Assembly: GCA_946803715.1 (NCBI GenBank)
Contig: CAMPET010000333.1
Coordinates: forward strand, 30,616-52,163
Length of the DNA: 21,548 nt
Reading direction: 5' to 3'
DNA from: Beroe ovata
Taxonomy: Eukaryota > Ctenophora > Nuda > Beroida > Beroidae
Under the pieces are notes generated by a model, which worked only from the letters and a program-made list of their open reading frames with translations, did not search any database and was not told the DNA's origin. Shown piece by piece: positions 8,715-17,800 of the stretch. How positions within the stretch are numbered: the first letter of the stretch is position 1; each line of letters starts with the position of its first letter. Made by a program: the position numbers and the translations under genes.

Positions 8715-9480
8715 TCTCAGATGTAAAGTTTAAAGTCACATGACAAACAGTTCCTCAGGGAAGCAAGATAGGGTCAAATTTCGATCGGGAATCGATTCAG
8801 CGTCCAAAAATACATAGGAATTGATGGTATTCGCATTAAAATCTGGCAGAAAAATTTTCGTCAAATTTCTGATATCAGTATGGGAGGAAAAGTTATCGAT
8901 GAACTCCACACTTTTATGCTTCGTTTTTGGAGGTCTCTAATGAAGATTTCACTGGCACTTACGAAACTAATTTTCCACCAAATCATCTCTACTACTTTCA
9001 GACTATAAGTTTCTACCCTTTTCATGATCATATCGGGTTCATACTCGCCGTGGAACCACGCCCAAAGTTCGATTTCAAACCCGTGGGAGCAAAACCTACA
9101 AAAATCACGAAAATCAGTGGGACACCAAAATCAGTAACAAATTTTTTTCAGAACGAAGACTAGTAATAGGTGTTCCTAGCCTACTTTTTGACGTAGAATC
9201 CGAATCTGTAGGAATTTTTGAGCTATCTCGTAAGGAAATATGCGTAAATTCATGGCTTTTCATTGGTAAAACGTTCGAGGTCGCACGACAGATAACGCTT
9301 CAGGGAAGTCAGATAGGGCTAAAATACTAGGTATCGGGAATTCATTCAGTGTTCAAAAATACTTGGGAATAGATGCTATTTGTGGGAAAATGGGACATTT
9401 TTATCATATTCTGAATGTCGCACATGAATTCCAATGACATAGTGATCACGCAGCAGGAATCGATTCAGCGCTCACAATAC
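8715..9480 (+). repeat. 544-bp tandem repeat, copy 3 and degenerate copy 4
   Basis: Copy 3 runs 8715 to about 9258 and carries the second version of the 78-codon frame (8927-9163). Copy 4, from about 9259, is strongly diverged but keeps landmarks such as GTTCGAGG, CTTCAGGGAAG, TTCAAAAATAC and AATCGATTCAGCG in order, then fades by about 9480. The anchor at 8729 recurs at 9273, giving a spacing of about 544. Confidence 0.85.
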
Positions 9481-9537
9481 AATTATATATCAGCAATACG
9501 TCATGGAATCCATGTCAATATCATCGGACTGGCTAAC

Positions 9538-10827
9538 CTCATAATGAGCAAATGTGTATCCCAACATACTGCATAGAGTTTGTTCTTGCTTGGGAAACAA
9601 CTTCACTAGTTCAATGAAGAAGCTGCTCTTGTCCAGATAGTTTTGCCAAGTCTCCAGCACCAAGTCCAACACTCGGTTAGGATCGAGATCAAACCTGGAG
9701 ATTAATACTGAATACTGACTTAGCCCAAGCAACATTCGGAATTGCCCTTCTCTTCGATATTATCCTATCATAGTTCCGGAGAGTATTGAAGTGCTTGTAG
9801 GAGTCGCATGAGGGATATCTGTTAACGTATTAACGCACAGGTGCGACAAACAGCTGTTTCATTTGTCGCACTTGTGCATTATCAGAAATCCGAATTGTGA
9901 GAGTTTTGTACCATGAACAATTTCCATCTAGATCTATTTCCCACTCACCTCCCAATAAGTTTGAGTAGATGATCAATCATGATCTGCGGGTCAGAGGGCG
10001 GGTTGGCGAGTTCTGTGATCAGCTTGTTGTAACCCTCATTCTCCTCCCGCAACAGATTAAACTTCTGCTGCTTGTAAAACAACTTTGTCCGGGTCCTTAC
10101 GTATCTGAACAGAGGTATAAATTTAGTTTTCAGCAGTCAAATGATTACAAATTAGATGAATTTACTAAGTTTACTGTTAGTCAAAGGAACTCCTCACGAT
10201 TATATACAGACTATAACTGAAACATTCACTCTAACACTAACTTGGTATTGAACTGTTTGCTGTTGGCGATCAGCTTAACCCTCTCCAACGTCTCATACTC
10301 TAATCTTTCCTTCAAGATCTCGTGTTTGATGTGTTTACTCGTGCTCTCCACGATCTTGACGAATATCTCCCTGTTCTTAACCACCTCATTGGTCAGTGAT
10401 TCTATGTCCAGGACAGCAAACATGTCCACCAAATCAGTCTGAGGGAGGGGACCATGCAATTCAGGTGATTCAGCAGCTTGAAATTAGGTCACAGATATGA
10501 AAATATACAAAGTCCCAAACGGATTGACCGATTGACATGAAACTTCTACCATAACAACGGCCACTCTGATAATCGGTTTCCAAGTTAAGGGCCAACTTAA
10601 CCCCTTATCCGCCCAAAACAAGTCACTTTGTGCTGTACAATGGTTTGGGTGATTTACCGGGACCTCGATCACGGGGAAAAGATTACCTGCTGTTCAATCT
10701 TAGTGGAGTGATTCCTGACAAATGTAATCACATCCTCCACCTTGATTTTGTCATTGTAACAATCGTGAAACATGCGGTACATTTTCTTTGTGTCAACACC
10801 TCCATCTCCTTTGGCAGCGCCCGCCAT
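9538..10827 (-). CDS. THOC2: THOC2, THO complex subunit 2, first four exons
   Basis: Minus-strand exons 10827-10687 (ATG start), 10438-10242, 10104-9949 and 9694-9538 join in phase to 217 residues that align with the N-terminus of animal THOC2: [65 protein letters not shown]2 is the large scaffold of the nuclear THO complex, which couples transcription to mRNA export (TREX). The N-terminus is shorter than in human, with only 47 residues in exon 1. Donors are GTAATC, GTTAGT and GTGAGT. The exon 4 donor GTTAGC at 9537 is the expected boundary, as the family sequence diverges there. The remaining protein (human THOC2 is about 1,590 residues) is absent: the next downstream sequence is the 544-bp repeat array. 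It lies 265 bp downstream of NSE1 on the same strand. Confidence 0.93.
10507..10630 (+). repeat. Copy of the 172-bp repeat in THOC2 intron 1
   Basis: GTCCCAAACGGATTGACCGA followed by TTGACATGAAACTTCTACCATA, then GTTTCCAAGTTAAGGGCC and CCCCTTATCCGCCCAAAACA matches the 172-bp unit of 1-475, with an internal deletion of the CTCAAGGACCATTAGAAACTCGG section. It lies wholly inside the 10439-10686 intron and is in plus orientation, antisense to THOC2. Confidence 0.88.
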
Positions 10828-11092
10828 TCTTGTAGAGTAGAGTTGTGATTAAGGTTCAATGATAGAGGGTTTACTCAACACTTATTTCTGTGAAAGGAGT
10901 AAAAAGACAAATGATACGCTAACTAATTGTAATATCAAGTGAAATTAACAGTTAAAAGCAATAAGCAAACAATATTAAAGTCCGGTTGTTTAATTGAACC
11001 AAATGTTAATGAAATAATGATTGAAATTCAAGGTGAATTATTCTCACCCAATCTCCGAGTTTTTAGATTGAATTTTAGATGTAATCCTATTG
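10828..11092. other. Short intergenic spacer between NSE1 and THOC2
   Basis: This is 265 bp of AT-rich sequence holding the NSE1 3' end and the THOC2 promoter and 5' UTR on the minus strand. I see no clear AATAAA on the minus strand and no additional gene. Confidence 0.6.
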
Positions 11093-11967
11093 TCAAGACC
11101 ACTCGGCTTTACAATTTGGGCACCTCATATTCTCCACGCTCTTGTTTATCCTTTCCTTGCAATGATAATGGAACTTTGTGTTACAGTCCTCGCACCTCTC
11201 TCCATAAATACACAGAGTCCTACACAGACTGCAACTAGTCACGTGGTCTCCATATGCTGATTGAATGTACGGTCCCAGCTCAATAAGGGCCCGGGGTCCC
11301 AACTGAAACGAGCTGTTCTTCCGGTCCTCCAACAGCCAATGTTCTGTACACCAACCCTGGAGCAAAGCTTTTGCATGAACATATGTCATCTTCTTCTGAT
11401 CTGGCAGGCTATTGCAAAGTGTTAAAGAGTCTGTGCTTTGAACATAGCCTTCATCAGAGAGAATCATTTGCTCAATCAACTTTCTGAAAATAATTTGTGA
11501 TCACAACCTCATCATTCATCAATTTATTGTTATAGAGGGCTAAAATGCATGGCTCAAACCATCAACCTGAAGTAGGCAAAATCTTGTGGTGAATAGTTTG
11601 AACATAGCTTGGAAATTTCATCTTCTTGATTGTTGACGAAACAGTAGTATTTTGTAGCTGTATGTTCACAAGTTCCTTTCCTGATTTCCAGAAAGAGATC
11701 AGAAAGTTGGGAGTTCATCTTTGTGATATGATCAGGCAACTCAACAGTAGGATATGATACATCTGGAAGTTGATCAAATTATTCGCTTGATCAAATTATT
11801 CGCTTGATATATTGGAGGAGGAATCTAATCTAACGAAAGAGTCATTCAGCATTACCTGAGAGTTCAATGCATTTTGTTATCAATTCCACAGCTTCTCTCT
11901 CTGTCACAATCCTTCTTGCTGCAAGTGTCTGCACAAACATATGGTGCTCAACACCTAAAGCTGGCAT
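11093..11967 (-). CDS. NSMCE1: NSE1/NSMCE1, RING-type subunit of the SMC5/6 complex
   Basis: Minus-strand exons 11967-11856, 11762-11567 and 11483-11093 join in phase into a complete 232-residue protein (human about 266). The N-terminus HHMFVQTLAARRIVTEREA matches the first winged-helix domain of NSE1; the middle (FLEIRKG, YYCFVNN, ISKLCSNYS, FAYFRKLIEQMI) matches the conserved core. The C-terminus has the atypical RING: Cys187, Cys190, Cys200, Cys203, His208/His210, Cys211, Cys224 and Cys227, ending NCKAEWS. NSE1 forms the NSE1-NSE3-NSE4 subcomplex of SMC5/6, acting in nuclear DNA repair by homologous recombination, with ubiquitin-ligase activity stimulated by the MAGE partner NSE3. It lacks the C-terminal extension seen in mammals. 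Intron 1 contains a short duplication of ATCAAATTATTCGCTTG. The gene is 282 bp downstream of ROMO1. Confidence 0.92.
11774..11808. repeat. 17-bp tandem duplication in NSE1 intron 1
   Basis: ATCAAATTATTCGCTTG occurs twice in direct succession between the splice sites of the first NSE1 intron. Small size; probably replication slippage. Confidence 0.85.
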
Positions 11968-12249
11968 ACTACAGAGAACTCATATCATATTCTTAAATTC
12001 ACAAAAACACTTTGTGTCGTTACTTTATCAAAATCCTATCATGAGGTCTGACTATAATTCTTTATGTATGAAGAAACCATCACTGAATATGATATAATAA
12101 AGGAATGCATGGTAGCATACATTTTTATATTCATGGGAGTAACTAGAAAACTGCATAAACAAATATCAAACTTAAAAACCACATCCACATGGTGACCAAC
12201 ATTTACAAGAGGCACAAATCAGAGTAATAAATTATCAGATGGTGTTGAT
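11968..12249. other. ROMO1-NSE1 intergenic spacer
   Basis: 282 bp of AT-rich sequence between the ROMO1 stop and the NSE1 start on the same strand. I find no gene or strong regulatory motif. Confidence 0.6.
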
Positions 12250-12562
12250 TCAACACCTTATAGCAGAACCGATAGCAAGAAATGTACCAAATGTCCCACC
12301 AGAAGACAACATAGTATTCCCTAACTCATTTATCAGTTTCTTGCCTCTCAATCCACCTCTGAAAGTAGAAGATAAATAACATTTGTTGATGATAAGACTT
12401 GGTAAACATGTTTCCCTAGAAATTAATACTCAGTGCTTACCTGATAGCAACAAAGCTGCCAAACACAAATCCAACTCCTGCCCCAAGTGTTGCTCCCATT
12501 ACGAATCCCGTTTTAACTTTGCTCCAGCAGCTGACTTGAGGAACAGGTGATTGCTGAGTCAT
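12250..12562 (-). CDS. ROMO1: ROMO1, mitochondrial inner-membrane protein
   Basis: Minus-strand exons 12562-12441 and 12358-12250 join (donor GTAAGC, phase 2) into a complete 76-residue protein, close to the human 79. The sequence carries the family landmarks: SCWSKVKTGFVMG, a Gly-rich first membrane helix (GATLGAGVGFVFGSF), a basic turn with RGGLRGKKL, a second Gly-rich helix (GGTFGTFLAIGSAIR) and the terminal Arg-Cys. ROMO1 (Mgr2-related) sits in the mitochondrial inner membrane and is linked to the TIM23 import channel, cristae organisation and reactive oxygen. No cleavable presequence is expected. It is the first gene of the three-gene minus-strand cluster, divergent from the Tudor gene 2.3 kb away. 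Confidence 0.95.
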
Positions 12563-12966
12563 TATCACTTAAACAATATGTTGCATTAAGGTCTTGTCTA
12601 GGTTCTAGGGTTTCGATAAGATCTAATAAATATCTGATGGTCATTAGTTCATGGCTACTGGTCGTAAATACTTGGATTGTATAATATGGATATGACTACT
12701 TTATACAATCAAATTTGAGAAGCGAGGGCCACACTTTGTGGAGATCCTGAAGAAGAGACTATAATGTCATGAAACTGTCAGTAGATTTGTGGTGAAAAAG
12801 TGTGTGGGTTTGATTCAATTGACTTTGTATCACTGTCTACAATGTTCAATCATCTGAAGCATATGGATATGATATAAGACAAATTGAAAAATTAATAAAT
12901 TTTTCAATGTTTCTAAATTTATATTGATTGATTATCTCATTTGCAATATGCATAGCAAACTGAGTT

Positions 12967-13153
12967 ATGCGTGCGCGGCGCGACTTGTAGCTACATAAAA
13001 TATGCACCCAATTCCAGTTTGTCCGTTTACAAACATTTCTCATGAATAAAAGCGCATTTGCAATGATTTTTAAATTGTTGACATTTAGAAAAAATTTCTT
13101 AAGCAAAAAGACGCGCACTGCCGGATATTGCTGTCGTGCCGCGCAATATGCGT
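12967..13153. repeat. Inverted repeat with GC-rich tips
   Basis: GCGCGGCGCGAC (12973-12984) pairs with GTCGTGCCGCGC (13133-13144) at 11 of 12 positions, with ATGCGT-type extensions on the outside, enclosing about 150 bp of AT-rich sequence. It may be a small non-autonomous element; ends and target duplication are not clear. Confidence 0.55.
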
Positions 13154-13280
13154 GATCGAGATGAGATATAAAATTTTCGTGGCATACTAGCATAGTACAT
13201 TTATGGTAGCACAGTTGTGCAGTTAAAGTTTGCCTGTTCTCAATTCAATTTCGTGAATAATTTCTGCATCTGTCTTCATG

Positions 13281-13322
13281 CAGCGACTAAATTCATAAAT
13301 TCAGCGACTAAATTCATAAGCT
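13281..13322. repeat. 21-bp tandem duplication
   Basis: CAGCGACTAAATTCATAAATT is followed directly by CAGCGACTAAATTCATAAGCT, a two-copy tandem repeat differing at three terminal positions. Confidence 0.9.
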
Positions 13323-14242
13323 CACACAGTTTCATTCCTGCAATTTGCAAAGGTATCAACTCTATATAAAATTTCTTTGTGCAATCGCCAATCAGATTAG
13401 GTGATTTTTGCAGGAATGTGGGATGGTGGGAGTGCAGGGGTGTTAATTTGAACCATGGGCGCTACGTATCAAGTAGTAGAACCAGAAAAACTTGTCTCTT
13501 TACTGTGTGTTTCATCAGAATGACTGCTTTTTCTCAATGTCTTTTGTGTGATGAACACTTCAGTTGGGTACTAATGATCACTTTATCCAACTCCACACTC
13601 AGAGCCATCCTAGTCTTAGTTGAGGGACTTGGTAACATCAATCAGGCCGAGGCATTATGACTACATGATACAAAGGGTGATGGCAAGTATCTTGCAAGTA
13701 GTGGCAGTAAATCTAACTGCTGAAGTCTTTAAACACTGTCTGGTCTCCAGATGCAAAGTTGACTGACAATGCCCTGTAAATCAAACAAAAGCAATCCTGT
13801 CAAGTATGATCACGTTCTATTTCTCATCTACCTAGCTGGGTGACTGGTATCCTTTTAAGAAAGTTGTACTGGGGCAAAATTGAATGTCACATTCCTGAGG
13901 AAAATCATAGGTATTTGGTATGCCCTGTTTACCTGGTTAACTCTGAATGATCATTCTAGCAGAGGATATTATTTTCTGCACTATCCTAAGCCATAATGTG
14001 CCAATCAAAGTTGACTGAGCAGGAACAGTCCACTCTTGCAGTAGTAAACCACAGTTTCTCCTGGTTTATGCTGTAGGTACCTGTCTCATTGAGTCAATGG
14101 GGAGACTGGAGATGACATACCTAATGGTGAGCAGGCGATGAGGCGAAAGTGGATGACTGATGACAGGACTGATATGATCGCACGACTAGACATGAACAGA
14201 CAATAAAAGCTATAAATATTATTTTGTTCTACTTCCTCACAG

Positions 14243-14320
14243 AATCAGAACGACTCATCACTCGGCTCAGACCATGTGACCTGAACCCCATCTTGCAGCT
14301 GTTACTGGCTTCAGCTACAG
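14243..14320 (+). CDS. Possible isolated exon, unidentified
   Basis: Between CTTCCTCACAG and a GTAGTAAG donor lies a 78-nt segment. Its frame reads SERLITRLRPCDLNPILQLL and then LASATG, with splice signals on both sides. It is protein-like (amphipathic helix character). I could not find neighbouring exons that join in phase, and I do not recognise a family. It could be a 5' exon of an unseen gene, a remnant, or chance. Confidence 0.2.
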
Positions 14321-14880
14321 GTAGTAAGTGTGCTTGAGTTGTTAGCTGCAGATATGTTGCCTCTGGTTGGAAGGACAGTTGTTGACTGTGTCGGGAGTCC
14401 AAGCCACTGCTCACTATGGGGTGGAGCTATTGCTTTTTGCCGGGTACCCGGGGCTGGAGCTATTCAACCCGAGTGAAAAGTCTAAATATATAACCCGTGT
14501 TTCTCACATGAAGCATATTAAATGGCTAAAATAGTTAAACCCCAGCGGAACTTATTTGACAATGTCTAAGCGTGTAAGAAATATTTCTATTTATTTATTA
14601 ATTATTATAAGCATATACAACATATACAACATATACTCGCTTTTAAACGAATGATTTCCGGCTTGAGCTGTGATGGGGGATTGAGTTACTAACTCATAAC
14701 TGTGCTGCAAAATGAATGATGACGTTTAGGAGATTTGTTTTCGCATTCATTCAAACTTGTACTTAAAGTATAAATAGTTGACTTATAGTACAAGTAGTAG
14801 ACGTTTTTAGTTAGCGACAAATATACCAACTGTAACATCTCCAATCATTTATCAAGTCAAATACCTTAGGCACTATAGCT

Positions 14881-17800
14881 ATGAGAGGCGGTGGATTTCA
14901 TTCTTCAAGGTGAGAGTGATTTCATTAACTCCTATACACAATGTTAAAGACACTGCGTTCTGAAAATTGTTTTTCTGATCCATTGACCATTATTTCACCG
15001 ACAATTTGAAAGACGTCTCATATTTGGCTCTGTTTCAGGTCGAACACCGTTGAAGAAAGAAGTGCGACTAACAATACAAGAGCTTTATCACCAGCGAGAA
15101 GTGTAAGATGATGTTTTATTTGGAACAACTTCTTACTTAGAAACTGAAATCACTTGCCAGCCTTTGAACATGCCGCGCGTTGCGTATCTTAACTATTTGC
15201 ACTAGCAGAATTTGGCTTCGACCCTGTGTAAGTTGGTATTTCCATCGCCGTTACGCGTGGTTTCATTGCGCGTGCGGCGCGCCATGGTATGTGAACTATG
15301 CCGAATGTTTACCACAATTCAGGAACGCCGGAGATCATCCATTTCTCCTGCAAACCACAAATCTGCTGCTCCATTCCATTCACCACCTCGTAAAGCTACA
15401 GAGGGGTGTTTGGACAATTGGGACCCCATGAGGGACGATCACAAGAACAACTTTCAGGATATTGGGCAAAGGAAGGTAAGAATAGAAAACACTTGGTTTG
15501 GAAACGAATTCTCATTCATACAGTTACAACATACACTCATAATATCAACAGGGATACAGTGACCCGTGTGTACACATTCGTGGAATGCCGATGTCACTTG
15601 AAGAGGACGGTCTAAGGAGCCTTCTGAGAGACAAGTTGAAATTCACACCAACCCGCGTACATATTGCTGCCCCCAAACCGGGCAACAATACCAAATTCGG
15701 GTTCGCTACTTTCTTCTCAACTTTGCTCCTTCATAAAAACCGCCAGTCTCAATCATATCTCTCACTGTACCACTGTACCAGGTTTGTGTCATTATCATCT
15801 ATGGAGGCATGTCAGGAAACTATCAGAGTGCTAGACGGCTTCCAGATTGGAACATGTAAACTGGCTGCGACTTTGAGCAAGAAGACCAATGAAGCACTCA
15901 GGGGCGGTGGTAAATACACTAATTCCAATCATGTACGTGTACTGTGTATTGAGTGTCAGAAATTACTGCAATTAAACACACTGTAACGCATATCTCATTA
16001 AATGTACAAACTAATTAACTCGATCTAAACCCTCAGGGGAGCTCAAACAATGCACCATCGCAATTCATCACTGCCAAAACACGATGTTCCTATGGGAAGA
16101 ACGAGAAGTTTAACGCTCCAAATACTGCTATAAACCACAGTCCCAATCCTGCTACAAGCCCATCCACAGAGAGCCGGGCTGTATCTGATCTGGATGTGTC
16201 CACTCAATTGTGTAACTATTGTAAGAAGGATGCGCATCTGTCATGTGCTTCATGTCAGGGTCACGTGTTCTACTGTTCACCCACATGCCAGGTTAGAAGA
16301 TTGTACTCGATATACAGCAGTTGTGCACAGAACCAACAATCTGAGATGTAAAATTCGAATTCTCGAATTGTTTCCCAAGTTGAAGACATAAGTAACACTT
16401 TGTATCAGTTTGCAGATTGGAAGGATCACCAGGGCGTCTGCGGTAAGATACCGAGTATAGAAACAGCCGAGACCACTCTGACTCTCAGTGATTTACCACC
16501 AGTAAGTGACAGCTTAGTTTCATCATGTTAACATGTCACTCGTCAACATGCCAACATGTCAACATGTCATTTGTCAACATGTCACTTGTCAACATGTCAA
16601 CATGACAACCCCCTCCCAACTCAGATATCAATGAGTGAGACGATGGAATGCTTGCTGTGCCATGGTTCTTCTCCTCTCGAGTTTGCTGTACAAAACACAG
16701 CGAACAAGTTTGTCATAGAACAGATCACGGAGTCAATGTATGGGTTGTGTGTTGGTTCTGCCCCTCTCCCCAACTTCCACCCAAAAGGTAAGACCATCTC
16801 GATTAAGAACTCCATGCAGCCATGACAACAAGCCTGCTGACACCACCTTTACCAGCTGGTGACGTGATAGCAGCCAAGTACTATGATGACTGGTACCGGG
16901 CAGTGGTGCTAGTACCAGGCCGACAAACACTCAAAGTCCGGTACATTGACCACGGTAATGAGAGCGAGGTTTCTCAGTTAGACATACGACCACTGAACAG
17001 TCTACAGAAAACCATGCCACAGGTTAGTTTGCAAGTGTGACACAGGTGTTTTCCTCATGTCACAAGTCATGTTCAAAGTTGACACCGTTCCTCGCTCCCC
17101 CGAAGGCGTTCCCTTGTCGACTATCAGATCTCATGGTCCCCCACGAGTATTTGAATGAAGTTATGGTGTTTTTCTCTAAGACCATGGTCGAATCAGGCGA
17201 CAGACTGACACTCACTAAAAAGGAACATGTTGATGGCGTGTTTGTGGTAAGTCCCGGTATGTCAAAAGGGTCATTACTTATTCACACTTTCAATGAGTTT
17301 GAAACACCAATTCGATACCGCCAGGTTGAGATATTTCTGAGTACAGGTGAAAACATGGGCGATCTTCTTGTATCCAGAGGTTATGCCAGTCGAAGTGAGT
17401 GTTTATCAAGTGCGGCACGCAAACAATCCATTATCAAAATCCAATTACTACTGTCGGAGTGAATCTTCATAATATAATGGTCAACACTGTTGTTTCAGTT
17501 AGCAAATCAAGGGAAGCAACCCAAACACCTCCCCTCTCAAACAACACCACTCTCCCGACGACAACAATAATGAACACCCTGGCTCCGAGCAACACAACGT
17601 GTACAACCTCTCCCTACTTCACACTTGACTCCTCGGTCAAGTTCAACGAAACAGCCAATGTCCATGTGTCCCATGTTGCTAATGTTGCTGAGGTTTGTCT
17701 TGCTCTGAATGTTGAGTATCGGTTGCTAATGTTGCTGAATGTTGAGTATCGGTTGCAAATTCATCAAACCACTCATCCAAACAACCATCATACCACCCAA

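Larger units (their letters stand above)
12563..14880. other. Divergent intergenic region, mostly without genes
   Basis: The 2.3 kb separates ROMO1 (-) from the Tudor gene (+). It holds a GC-tipped inverted repeat (about 12967-13153), a 21-bp tandem duplication (13281-13322), a 12-bp palindrome CCGGGTACCCGG (14440-14451), a CATATACAA-type short tandem (about 14611-14637), and one possible exon (14243-14320). A 115-codon open frame on the minus strand (13193-12846) spans the inverted repeat and looks like chance. Confidence 0.6.

Noticed and set aside
8038-9163. Pair of similar 78-codon frames as a duplicated gene
   Set aside because: They are the same part of the 544-bp tandem repeat, and differences between them are mostly amino-acid changing, so no sign of coding constraint.
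9490-9537. In-frame extension of THOC2 exon 4 past 9538
   Set aside because: The frame stays open for about 15 more codons, but similarity to THOC2 ends at the GTTAGC donor, and the tail stops soon after.
12846-13193. 115-codon minus-strand open frame
   Set aside because: Lies across the GC-tipped inverted repeat, in AT-rich DNA, with no recognisable domain and no splice context; most likely chance.
14229-14414. 61-codon minus-strand open frame
   Set aside because: It is antisense to the possible exon at 14243-14320 and Ser/Gln-rich without recognisable features; kept neither as gene nor pseudogene.
16529-16607. Regularly repeated CAACATGTCA units resembling a CRISPR array
   Set aside because: Units are 10 bp, imperfect and without unique spacers, inside an animal intron; a simple minisatellite.
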